Positions 33,124 to 41,500 of a stretch of DNA of 61,036 nucleotides are shown piece by piece. A program made the position numbers and the translations under genes. The stretch lies in contig JBBAAR010000014.1 in NCBI GenBank assembly GCA_041658185.1, forward strand, positions 1-61,036, in the 5' to 3' direction. Origin of the DNA: UBA8919 sp041658185 (GTDB lineage Bacteria > Elusimicrobiota > UBA8919). The notes below the pieces were generated by a model. It was not told the DNA's origin, did not search any database, and was given only the letters and a program-made list of their open reading frames with translations. Position 1 is the first letter of the stretch. Every line of letters begins with the position of its first letter.

Positions 33124-34575
33124 TTACTCTCTATCAATTGTTTCCTTCATCGTTTTAAAACTTTCTAATGCACTTTCAACATTTTCTATTATATTACCTA
33201 ACAAAATATTAGGTTCAGGTAAGTTTTCTAAATCTATTAAATCATCATCTTTAAGCCACGTAATATCTAAATTTATTTTATCTCTTGCAATAATTTCTTT
33301 GTACGAATATTTTCTCCATCTCCCTTCCGGATTTTTTTTACTCCTTGTTTTTTTTCCTTCTTCTCTCTTTTTAGAAAGATAGCATTCACAAAATTCAAAC
33401 AAATGTTCAGGACGTAAAGGTTTTTTTTTAGGCGTATGATTTATGTTTGTCCGATAGTCATAATACCAAATCTCTTTAGTTGCTGGCTTAGTTGATTTTT
33501 TCTTCTTTGTAAAGAACAGAACATTTGCTTTTACTCCTTGAGCATAAAATATGCCAGTAGGTAATCTTAATATAGTGTGCAAATTTGTTTCCTCTAAAAG
33601 TTTTTTGCGAATCGTTTCCCCAGCCCCACCTTCAAAAAGCACATTGTCAGGAAGGACAACTGCTGCTCGACCATTTTCTTTCAACATCGAGAAAATATGT
33701 TGTAAGAATGCTAATTGCTTATTGCTCGTTGTAGCCCAGAAGTCTGCTCTTAAAAAATGCCCCTCTTTTTCTGCTTGCTTCTCATCTGTCGTTGGAATAT
33801 CACTGCTGCTCTTTCCAAAGGGAGGATTCGCCAATACAATATCCATTTGCCTCTTTGGTTGAACCTTGAGACTATCAGTAACTTCAATGTCAGGGGTATC
33901 TTTTAAATCACCAATACCATGAAGAAACAGGTTCATCAAACATAAACGGGCTGTTGAACTTTCAATTTCCCAACCGTGAAAAGTGTCAAATTTTAAAAAT
34001 CTTTTTTGTGTTTTATTTAATTCTCTGCTCGACAAATATTCTAATGCTCCAAGGAAAAAACCTCCTGTCCCGCATGATGGGTCTGAAATTGTTTCTCCTG
34101 TTTTTGGCTGTATACAATTCACTATTGCGGTAATGATGGCTCGTGGCGTAAAATACTGACCAGCTCCGCTGTTTTCAGCATTTTTCTGAAGAAGAGATTC
34201 ATAAATATCTCCCTTAATATCAGTTTCCTTAGATGTCCAGTTTTCTTCATCAATTAGTTTAATAAGTTTTTTTAATTTAGCGGAATCGTGTATCTTATTT
34301 TGAGCCCCATTAAATATTTTAGTTAGCATACCCCCAGATTCAGCAAGAGATTTTAAAATTATTTCATATTGGCCTATCAACTCTCCTTTTTCTAAATCTA
34401 ATAAAACTTCCCACCTGCAACCTTTTGGTAAATTATAATAGCTTGGTTTTTCTGCAGCCATTTTAAGAAAGAGCAAGTATGTTAGCTGTTCCAAATAATC
34501 GCCATAATTTAAACCATCATCTCTTAAGGTATCACAAAATAACCAAATTCTTGCTACCAATGAATTTGTTGTCAT
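33124..34575 (-). CDS. hsdM: Type I restriction-modification methyltransferase subunit M
   Basis: About 483 residues from the ATG at 34575 (AGAGG seven bases upstream); the earlier Met at 34614 overlaps the HNH gene. N-terminal HsdM domain: NSLVARIWLFCDTLRDDGLN and YLEQLTYLLFLKMA. AdoMet motif I is SDPSCGTGGFFLGALEYL and the catalytic motif IV is ANPPFG (N6-adenine type). It probably modifies DNA together with the HsdS subunit at 36975-38519. Two defence-type genes lie between hsdS and hsdM, and no R gene belongs to this operon. Confidence 0.9.
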   Translation of the reverse strand: MTTNSLVARIWLFCDTLRDDGLNYGDYLEQLTYLLFLKMAAEKPSYYNLPKGCRWEVLLDLEKGELIGQYEIILKSLAESGGMLTKIFNGAQNKIHDSAKLKKLIKLIDEENWTSKETDIKGDIYESLLQKNAENSGAGQYFTPRAIITAIVNCIQPKTGETISDPSCGTGGFFLGALEYLSSRELNKTQKRFLKFDTFHGWEIESSTARLCLMNLFLHGIGDLKDTPDIEVTDSLKVQPKRQMDIVLANPPFGKSSSDIPTTDEKQAEKEGHFLRADFWATTSNKQLAFLQHIFSMLKENGRAAVVLPDNVLFEGGAGETIRKKLLEETNLHTILRLPTGIFYAQGVKANVLFFTKKKKSTKPATKEIWYYDYRTNINHTPKKKPLRPEHLFEFCECYLSKKREEGKKTRSKKNPEGRWRKYSYKEIIARDKINLDITWLKDDDLIDLENLPEPNILLGNIIENVESALESFKTMKETIDRE

Positions 34576-34585
34576 ATTTTTTCCT

Positions 34586-35392
34586 CTATGGTGCAATTGA
34601 CATTGCCCATTCAATGCCGGTGCTCCTCAAACATGCTTTTGCCGTCGCTGAAAACTCTGCTGTTGAAATAACTAACCTCTGAAGCTGTTTGATTTTCTCT
34701 TTAATCTGCCCCTTTTTAAAAGAAGAAGGATTTTGACTATCCTCTTCTGTGAGATATTGAGTCTCGCGAATCAATGCATCACATTTAATCCAGATTTCTT
34801 TACGAGCCTCTTTTAATGGTTTATCATTTAATTTCAAACAGTCTATTGTGTATACCGCTTGTTGGAAATGAAAACCGGATTTATGAATAGGCATTATTTC
34901 ACCATTATTATTAAATGTTATCTTTAGAACATCCTGTTCTTCTGTTGGGTCAAGGAAATAAATAATCTCATCCTCAATGTTATCTTTTGGGCAATTAGCT
35001 TTATTTTTGTATACTGCAAATTTATCCCTTTTATTAACATTACCGATGGGGCCACAAATCCGATAATTTTTCCATTCAAAGGCTAGCCACCAATATCCTC
35101 CATAGTCTTTTTTATCAATGCCAACAGCTGCTTTTTTGGGGCGAAAATGATCTACATGCATATATGCATAGTCATTTTTTGATTCTGAATACCAACATTT
35201 ACCCCGATACTTTTTTAAGTCTAAAAGCGGCTGTTTTAATATTTGCCACATTTTTCCATTTTTATCAATAATAGAATGAACTTTATCCCAATCACTCTTT
35301 TTAGCAGCAGCTATCAATTGTTTTTTCAAACTAATTGATTTTTTAATCCAATCTGCACCTGGTTGAAAACCATCTAGATTAATAAGTATCAT
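34586..35392 (-). CDS. PtuB-like HNH endonuclease (Septu-type)
   Basis: A 268-residue protein resembling PtuB. The nuclease core is YMHVDHFRPKKAAV followed by YWWLAFEWKNYRI and GNVNKRDKFAVY, matching the H-x-x-HFRPK, YwwLa-x-dW-N and N-x-x-K-x-d-F pattern of PtuB/HNH proteins. The CxxC usually seen just before (CaYCE) is reduced to CWYSES, so the structural zinc may be lost. It overlaps the PtuA-like ATPase gene by 4 bases. In Septu, PtuA and PtuB form a complex that cuts DNA when activated. Here it lies inside a type I-like hsdS-hsdM operon. Confidence 0.7.
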   Translation of the reverse strand: MILINLDGFQPGADWIKKSISLKKQLIAAAKKSDWDKVHSIIDKNGKMWQILKQPLLDLKKYRGKCWYSESKNDYAYMHVDHFRPKKAAVGIDKKDYGGYWWLAFEWKNYRICGPIGNVNKRDKFAVYKNKANCPKDNIEDEIIYFLDPTEEQDVLKITFNNNGEIMPIHKSGFHFQQAVYTIDCLKLNDKPLKEARKEIWIKCDALIRETQYLTEEDSQNPSSFKKGQIKEKIKQLQRLVISTAEFSATAKACLRSTGIEWAMSIAP

Positions 35393-36978
35393 TTCTTTTT
35401 TTCTTTTTCTATTTCTTCTAATACTTCAAAAGCAATTTTGTTTTGAGCTTCAATATCTTCTTTAGAATATTTATCAAACTTCAAAGATTTTGTTTTCTTT
35501 CGAAAAGCTATAATAAATTTTTGATATAGCGGGTCTCTAAATGTTTGGGAAAACCCTAATTCATTCAATTCTTTATATAATCGATTTAAGTCATCTTTAT
35601 CTTTAGCAGTTAATAACTTTTTTTGTTGTTTTACTAGCAGATCATTTCTTTTTTCAAGCTTTCTAAGAGTATTGTCATCTAGAACTGTTTTAAGACCAAA
35701 TAAATCACTCGTCAAAATTCCTTCTACTCCTAATCCTCTCGGGTCAACATCGGGCTGTTTAACTGTGACTTTTCCTTCATCATCTCTGAATATTCTAACT
35801 TCTTCTTTAGTTAAACTCCCAATAACCAATGGGTCATGTGTATTAATAATTATTTGTGTCGTTTCGTGTTTCTTTACCACCCTGTCTAAATACTCAAAAT
35901 ATTTCCATTTCCATATAGGATTCAGATGTGTATCTGGCTCATCCAAAAGAATTAAAGACTCTTTATCCTTAGTAAACTTCAAAAGTCCTAAAACAGTGAG
36001 GAGTTGCTGCTCCCCCTCACTTAGCTCTTTAAAAGTAATGCCCTCATCTACATTTTTTTTCTTTACCTTAATTCTGACTTCTGCTATCAACTTAGATATG
36101 TATGTACTTTCGAGCGCTTTAAAAAAACCAGTGTTACTTTCATAATTCTTAGCTAAAGCCTTTAGCTTTTCTTTTGTGCTAATATACAAGTATAATCTAT
36201 CTTGAGGGTCATTCTTTTTAAAATCAATTTCAATTTCCTCATGATGATAAATTGGTGCTAATGAATATTTCCAGAGCAAATCTAAAAAATTTCTAACTAA
36301 ACCTTTTGCTGTCCAGAATCTATCATCAGGGTCTTTCTTTATTTGATTTTTTGCCCAATCAGGCATTTTAAGAACAAACAATATTGATTCTATATCTTTA
36401 ATTTTCAATACGTCGTTTAAAAAAGATATTGATTCTTTCTCTTCTTCAGCAAATGAAAAATAGGCTAATAATACAAAATAGGAATGCACCAGTTGAACAT
36501 AAAATAGTTTTCTCAAAGAATCTAACTCATCTTCCTTAAAATCTGGTTTTATAATCCTTTCATAGAATTTTTCCTGATGTTCCCAAAAATGTTCTTTTAA
36601 TTTATTGCTTAAACCAGAATAATAAGTAAATACATACTTTGGTTGATACAGTCTTTTCCCCTCCAATGAAAAAAATGATTTGAAGTTTTTGATTTTTTCT
36701 CCATTAATAGTTATTTCATACTCGTTTTTCTGATGTTCAATACTTATTTCATTGCCATGAATCTTATATTTAATCGAATAATTAAAAGGCGCAGGTTTCC
36801 TTTTAGTTTCGTTACTTAAATCAAGGTATTTGAATATTAAAACAAGCGCTTCAATAAAATTTGACTTTCCAGTAGCGTTTTGGCCGAGCAATACAGTTTT
36901 CATTTTTGCTTTATCAAAATCAATACTAAATTCTTTCAAATTTTTAAAATCTTCTATGGTTACTTTATCTATTCTCAT
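35389..36978 (-). CDS. PtuA-like ABC/SMC-type ATPase (Septu-type)
   Basis: A 529-residue protein with all ABC-ATPase motifs: Walker A VLLGQNATGKSNFIEA (residues 30-44), signature FKELSEGEQQLLTVLGLLKF, Walker B SLILLDEPDTHLNPIWKW and H-loop IIINTHDPLVIG. An insert of about 200 residues, mostly helical, separates Walker A and the signature. The C-terminal 110 residues are helical and charged. This matches PtuA (AAA_21-type). It overlaps hsdS by 4 bases on one side and the HNH gene by 4 on the other, so the three are translationally coupled. Confidence 0.75.
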   Translation of the reverse strand: MRIDKVTIEDFKNLKEFSIDFDKAKMKTVLLGQNATGKSNFIEALVLIFKYLDLSNETKRKPAPFNYSIKYKIHGNEISIEHQKNEYEITINGEKIKNFKSFFSLEGKRLYQPKYVFTYYSGLSNKLKEHFWEHQEKFYERIIKPDFKEDELDSLRKLFYVQLVHSYFVLLAYFSFAEEEKESISFLNDVLKIKDIESILFVLKMPDWAKNQIKKDPDDRFWTAKGLVRNFLDLLWKYSLAPIYHHEEIEIDFKKNDPQDRLYLYISTKEKLKALAKNYESNTGFFKALESTYISKLIAEVRIKVKKKNVDEGITFKELSEGEQQLLTVLGLLKFTKDKESLILLDEPDTHLNPIWKWKYFEYLDRVVKKHETTQIIINTHDPLVIGSLTKEEVRIFRDDEGKVTVKQPDVDPRGLGVEGILTSDLFGLKTVLDDNTLRKLEKRNDLLVKQQKKLLTAKDKDDLNRLYKELNELGFSQTFRDPLYQKFIIAFRKKTKSLKFDKYSKEDIEAQNKIAFEVLEEIEKEKKK

Positions 36979-38519
36979 TTTTTTAACCCGATTAAAGATT
37001 TATTCCTGTTAATTTTTATATCAATTTTCTTTTCTATTTTTTTTAATTCCGTATAAAAAGCATCTATATCATTTACATGCTTTGATTGTAGCCAAAGTTT
37101 TTCTGCCTCAATAGGTAAATTTGCTTCTTTCAGTATTTCTATAATCGATTTACTATTTTTCATTATTAGCCTCCCTTTTGGTTTTTTTTTCTGAACTTCT
37201 TTTTGAACATTTAAGTAATCTTCTTTTTCCTTCAGTATTTTCTGTAACAATTTCCTTGCATCTTCATCAGCCAGATTTTGAGGAACAAGTTCTCCATTGA
37301 ATGCTTTTCTAAGAATGGCAGATCGAAGTACTTCATTTTTCTTAAGCCCTATATCAATTGTATTTGAAAGATTTTTTATTAATGATATTTTGGTTTCGAG
37401 TTCCAATATAATTTTATCTTGCTCTTTTTTAAATGGAATAGCTATCTCAAAATCCTTAAGGATGTTTAGCGGTAATTGCGGTTGTGCTGTGCCTGTTTGT
37501 TTTTGTTTAATTTGCTCTTTGAAAAATGGTGAAATTAAATAATTTGATAAATACTTCAAATTGTTATTTGCATTCTTAGACTTCATAATAACCATCCCAG
37601 AATTAATTCTAACAATAGGGTATGGAACTGTTTCATCGTATAAAGCAACATTACCTAAAGTTCCTCTTGTTGTCATTACGATGTTTCCTCTCTGCAAAGT
37701 TCCATTTCTTAGAGCTTCGTGTTTTTTCTTTGAAATAAAAACCTTTTCTTCAAATAAAAAATAATTTAACCTGACATTCTTTGTTGAAAGAAAAAGGCAA
37801 TATCCATCATCCAAATAGTCACTCTGTTTAGGATAGTTTTTCCCTCTATCACCATCAACTAATTCAAAAAGATATTGAACCTTATAAATATTCCAATTTT
37901 CTCTATGTTCAAAAGAGCTCTTGTATAAAGCCTGACTATATATCTCTAATTGTTTTTGAGCCTTTTTTAAGCATTCTTCTGCATAATCTAACTCGCTAAA
38001 TAACTCTTCTATTTTTGAAACAATACGGCGTTGCTCGTTAAGCGGAGGAAGAGGAAATGGAATTTGACTAAATTTAGCTGCAGACAGTTCGAGAAAAGTT
38101 GTTCCACTAGCCATTCCCTCTGCTAAAGGCTTTATCGTCTTGAAATAATAATATACATAATCGCTATACAATGACTTTGTGGGAATTAAATTCTTAAATC
38201 CTTGATTCGTTGCTAGATCATTTTTAGCAATAGCTACATAGCCAATGGGAGCTCTTGAAGAGAACAATATACTTCCTTTGGGTAATAATTTAGCAGCAGA
38301 GTAATCTAATCCTGCCTGCGTTATGTTTCTAGCGCCTTTGGCGATGTATTTCTTTCTGTAATTAGACAAATCTGCAGGAGTAATCCAAGCAATGTCATCT
38401 CCCCAGTACTCAGCATTCTGTGTAGAGGGCGTCCCTCCACTAGCTATAACGCCTATTTCTCCAACGGTTGTCCATAACCATCTAGATGGTAGATTATATT
38501 TAATATGGGGAATATTCAC
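36975..38519 (-). CDS. hsdS: Type I restriction-modification specificity subunit S
   Basis: A 514-residue HsdS with two target recognition domains. The first begins PSRWLWTTVGEIGVIASGGT and ends PLPPLNEQRRIVSKIEELFS; the second starts near IYKVQYLFELVDGDRGKNYP and ends FKKEQDKIILELETKISLIK. Conserved helices joining the domains are present. The last 70 residues (KNSKSIIEILKEANLPIEAE onward) are an extra helical tail. Its likely partner is the M subunit at 33124-34575. The S gene is first in the operon, followed by PtuA-like and PtuB-like genes, an unusual order. Confidence 0.9.
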   Translation of the reverse strand: MNIPHIKYNLPSRWLWTTVGEIGVIASGGTPSTQNAEYWGDDIAWITPADLSNYRKKYIAKGARNITQAGLDYSAAKLLPKGSILFSSRAPIGYVAIAKNDLATNQGFKNLIPTKSLYSDYVYYYFKTIKPLAEGMASGTTFLELSAAKFSQIPFPLPPLNEQRRIVSKIEELFSELDYAEECLKKAQKQLEIYSQALYKSSFEHRENWNIYKVQYLFELVDGDRGKNYPKQSDYLDDGYCLFLSTKNVRLNYFLFEEKVFISKKKHEALRNGTLQRGNIVMTTRGTLGNVALYDETVPYPIVRINSGMVIMKSKNANNNLKYLSNYLISPFFKEQIKQKQTGTAQPQLPLNILKDFEIAIPFKKEQDKIILELETKISLIKNLSNTIDIGLKKNEVLRSAILRKAFNGELVPQNLADEDARKLLQKILKEKEDYLNVQKEVQKKKPKGRLIMKNSKSIIEILKEANLPIEAEKLWLQSKHVNDIDAFYTELKKIEKKIDIKINRNKSLIGLKK

Positions 38520-38742
38520 TTAATTTCACTCCTCAATTGCAAAATTAGGTGTACCTGTAATATGGGTACTATGGTGTATCCTCATCCCAAAATTACTTTC
38601 AAGTTTTCAAATTAGAAAAATTTAAAACACACCCATTCCAGCAGCCATCAAATCTTTTGGACATTGATTTGTCCGGTATTACTTTTAAACTCTAATTCAG
38701 AAATTATTTTTTAAAGTTTTCAAACCAAACTCGTCCATATTT
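38520..38742. other. Intergenic spacer, likely promoter of the hsdS operon
   Basis: About 220 bases between the Mrr-like gene and hsdS. It is AT-rich. GGAG lies 13 bases from the hsdS ATG. I see no clear palindrome or -35/-10 pair that I would defend. Confidence 0.4.
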
Positions 38743-39732
38743 CTATGCTGGCCAATATATTTTTATCAAAGGTATCAAAGCTTTTGTATCTGCATCAAAT
38801 TTATCATAATATTGTATTATAAGTTTAGCTAGCATATCTAAATCTACCAAGGTAATCGGAATACTCGAGCGATCAGCTTCATATTTAGCATCTTTTGCAA
38901 ATCCACCAGTTGAAACATATAATCCCTTGTTGCCCTGCCGCAAACCACCAGTAAAGCTTCTTATATCTTCTGCACCCATTTGAGCTTCACGGTGTTTTAC
39001 TTCAACAAGTATTCTAGGATCTTCTAACCCCAAACCATCAGGAGATGCTTGTATATCGTGCCCCCTATCAGGACCTTTTGGTGAAACTATTGTTTTGTAA
39101 CCCATTCCTCTAAGTATTCCGGCAACTAATTCTTGCATTTCTTCCCAATTTAATTTTAGTACTTTATCTTTAATGAATTCATGTGCCTTATCAACCATTT
39201 CTTCTTTTATCGTATCTTCTTCCGTTTCAATAGCTTCATTTTTTACATCGTCATTTTCTTTACCTTCTAAAAGATTTATAATTTCTTGAACAGCATCATT
39301 ATTTATTTCAAACAGTGTAGAAATTGCACCCAATGCATTTTTAGTAGAAACGGAAAACCTATCCCTTGATACTTCTCCAATCCATTTAATTTTTCTTATA
39401 TTGTTATATTCCATAAGTTTTTTGTTAAACTCATAGTCGCCAATAATTTCTCCAATTAAATAAATTCTTTTATCTGGATTATACGTAATCACATAATCAT
39501 TTTTTTTAAGGTCATTCTTAAATCTGCTAACCTGACCAGCAGACATATATATTTTGCCTAGTTTGAAATCAGGATATTTGTCTGTAATAGCATCTTTAAT
39601 TTCATCTAGAGTAGTTATTTTTGTTAAATCACCAACTTCATTCCAGCCTATTGCTACCACATTTTTATTTTTAAACTCATCAAATAAATAACCACCTTCC
39701 CCAGCTCTTACCATCCACATAGTTTTTGACAT
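38743..39732 (-). CDS. Mrr-type restriction endonuclease with N-terminal PUA/EVE-like domain
   Basis: About 329 residues from the ATG at 39732, chosen for GGAGG 7 bases upstream; the longer frame overlaps the previous gene. The N-terminal 180 residues (TMWMVRAGEGGYLFDEFKNK, VVAIGWNEVGDL) look like an EVE/PUA-type reader domain. The C-terminal Mrr_cat nuclease has the PD-(D/E)XK pattern: MGYKTIVSPKGPDRGHDIQA and RILVEVKHREAQMGAEDIRS. Such fusions cut DNA bearing modified bases. It could attack DNA methylated by the neighbouring systems' competitors. Confidence 0.75.
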   Translation of the reverse strand: MSKTMWMVRAGEGGYLFDEFKNKNVVAIGWNEVGDLTKITTLDEIKDAITDKYPDFKLGKIYMSAGQVSRFKNDLKKNDYVITYNPDKRIYLIGEIIGDYEFNKKLMEYNNIRKIKWIGEVSRDRFSVSTKNALGAISTLFEINNDAVQEIINLLEGKENDDVKNEAIETEEDTIKEEMVDKAHEFIKDKVLKLNWEEMQELVAGILRGMGYKTIVSPKGPDRGHDIQASPDGLGLEDPRILVEVKHREAQMGAEDIRSFTGGLRQGNKGLYVSTGGFAKDAKYEADRSSIPITLVDLDMLAKLIIQYYDKFDADTKALIPLIKIYWPA

Positions 39733-39757
39733 TATTATACCTCCTTTCAAACTGCTT

Positions 39758-40249
39758 TTATCTTCTAAGTCTTTCCAATATTTGTAAAGACCTAAAAAAT
39801 GGATTGCCCATATCATTCGTGATCTTTCCTGCTTTTTCTATTAGTTCATCAATACTTTCGGTGTATTCTTTATTTATTATTAGCTCGAGTTTTTTGAATT
39901 GCTTAAGTCCATCGCATAGAGAACCTTTTGGTACTCTCGGCGACCAAAACATAAAATGAATTTCTCGAAAATCTTTAAGACATGTTTTGGCATATTCTCT
40001 TTGCCTTTGGTGCTTTTCTTTAATTCTTTTTATTGTTTTCTTGTAATTCCCGTAACGTAGTCCTAAAATATGCGTAGTTACTTCACAGATATACGCAATT
40101 TTTTTCTCGAAATTTAAACCAACAACATCCATTTCGCCCAAGCCCTTTATTCCCCCACCTGGAGGCCTAACATTATAACCAATGAAGTCACATTTTTTAA
40201 TAACCTTCAAATATGCGCCGACAATGTATTCTCCTATTTCTGTTTTCAT
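39758..40249 (-). CDS. Small PD-(D/E)XK nuclease-fold protein
   Basis: A 163-residue protein. The fold signature is GEMDVVGLNFEKKIAYICEV TTH split over residues about 37-60: the Asp of MDVVG and the Glu of CEVTTH could bind metal, although the Lys of the motif is replaced. A basic helix (YKKTIKRIKEKHQRQREYAK) follows. It lies between the DUF1828/1829 gene (7 bases) and the Mrr gene (25 bases), so it is probably cotranscribed. Substrate unknown. Confidence 0.55.
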   Translation of the reverse strand: MKTEIGEYIVGAYLKVIKKCDFIGYNVRPPGGGIKGLGEMDVVGLNFEKKIAYICEVTTHILGLRYGNYKKTIKRIKEKHQRQREYAKTCLKDFREIHFMFWSPRVPKGSLCDGLKQFKKLELIINKEYTESIDELIEKAGKITNDMGNPFFRSLQILERLRR

Positions 40250-40256
40250 AAATATT

Positions 40257-41021
40257 TTAAGTCATCAGTTGCTCTTTTACAGCATCCCGTTTACTCCAGA
40301 CAACAGGCTGTACTCCATAATTTCCAAGCGCATCAAATACCGATGTTATTGGTCTTTGTTCTGCGTCGTTTAAAAATGCAAATGCTTGTGAGTTGTCAGG
40401 TCTTACTTCTTTTGTATCTATCCATGAAAAAGCAAGTGCTTGGGCTGTATCTCTATTGGGTCTATTTATCGCTTGAATAATACGTTCGGGCTGTTTTTTT
40501 GAAGCAGGAATTACAAAATCGAATAAATGGTCGTAACCACTTTTTCCCGTAAATTTTACTCGGGGAGTGTATCTTATCTCATTTATATTCATCCAAGAAG
40601 TTACATCTTCCAAGAAAAGACTAGCAACCATTGGTACTGCCAAGTAAAAAAGATCATTTACTGCTAATATCGCTTGTACTAAATTATGTTTTTTCAGAGC
40701 AAAATTATCTGAAGATGCATGAACAACTAAAGAATCTTTTTCATTTTTAATCCCGAAACCATTCAAAGTAAGAGAAAGAAGCTCTTTGCGTTTTCTACTT
40801 TCAAGTTCACAACCGGATTGCCTTAAATCAGTAATAGTATGACCATCATCTGTTAAAATAAATCCATTATTATCGCGTTTAACATATATTTGCAGATAAT
40901 CATTGTGTCTATCCAAGTATGGAGTAGTTATTTCTACCCAATCTTCTACTTGACGAAGAACAGTTTTATCTTTCAACCAGTTTAAATATTTGTCTAATAG
41001 ATCTTGTATTTCATTAATCAT
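40257..41021 (-). CDS. DUF1828/DUF1829 protein
   Basis: A 254-residue protein with an N-terminal DUF1828 domain (EITTPYLDRHNDYLQIYVKR, FILTDDGHTITDLRQSG) and a C-terminal DUF1829 domain (RYTPRVKFTGKSGYDHLFDF, onward to SWIDTKEVRPDNSQAFAFLN). Biochemical function of these domains is not known to me. They recur near restriction and toxin-antitoxin genes. It overlaps the DUF6978-like gene by 4 bases, suggesting a two-protein module. Confidence 0.75.
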   Translation of the reverse strand: MINEIQDLLDKYLNWLKDKTVLRQVEDWVEITTPYLDRHNDYLQIYVKRDNNGFILTDDGHTITDLRQSGCELESRKRKELLSLTLNGFGIKNEKDSLVVHASSDNFALKKHNLVQAILAVNDLFYLAVPMVASLFLEDVTSWMNINEIRYTPRVKFTGKSGYDHLFDFVIPASKKQPERIIQAINRPNRDTAQALAFSWIDTKEVRPDNSQAFAFLNDAEQRPITSVFDALGNYGVQPVVWSKRDAVKEQLMT

Positions 41022-41467
41022 GAAAACAACCCCCTTTCAATTATAGGTGGTTCTACAATATTACAGTATTTCATAAAATCTTCCAATGTCTGCCATAAAT
41101 CGGAAATATGTGAAAATTTATCAGCTGGTAAAGGTGTTGCATATTTATCTCCAAATCCTTCTCTATAAATATGTAAATGCGGGGAAGCAATTTCTTGCCC
41201 ATCTGGATTTCTATGTGGCTGTCCTCCAAAATCCAACCGCACGAGGATCACAACTTGTTGTGCTCGATTCTGATATGTGCCTTTCAAAATATCTATTCTA
41301 CCTCTACTAATATCAAGAGTAAAATTTTCACGTTTATTAACTGAAGTTAACGGAATACGTATTTGTCCACCAGTGTCAGGATACTCCCATGGTGTATCAT
41401 CAGCCTTAATCTTTTCCATTGCAATCAATGCATCAGCTTCTGATTGTGGTAAATTTATCTCTGGCAT
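41018..41467 (-). CDS. DUF6978-like protein, partner of DUF1828/1829
   Basis: A 149-residue protein with a pattern seen in DUF6978 proteins: FTLDISRGRIDILKGTYQNR, VVILVRLDFGGQPHRNPDGQ and SPHLHIYREGFGDKYA. It is probably an alpha/beta protein, with two His (PHLHIY) as candidate functional residues. It is coupled to the DUF1828/1829 gene by a 4-base overlap and lies 33 bases after the M-S fusion gene, hence in the same operon as hsdR. Confidence 0.6.
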   Translation of the reverse strand: MPEINLPQSEADALIAMEKIKADDTPWEYPDTGGQIRIPLTSVNKRENFTLDISRGRIDILKGTYQNRAQQVVILVRLDFGGQPHRNPDGQEIASPHLHIYREGFGDKYATPLPADKFSHISDLWQTLEDFMKYCNIVEPPIIERGLFS

Positions 41468-41500
41468 TTCATCCTCCCCAGACTTCAGAGATTTTGGATT

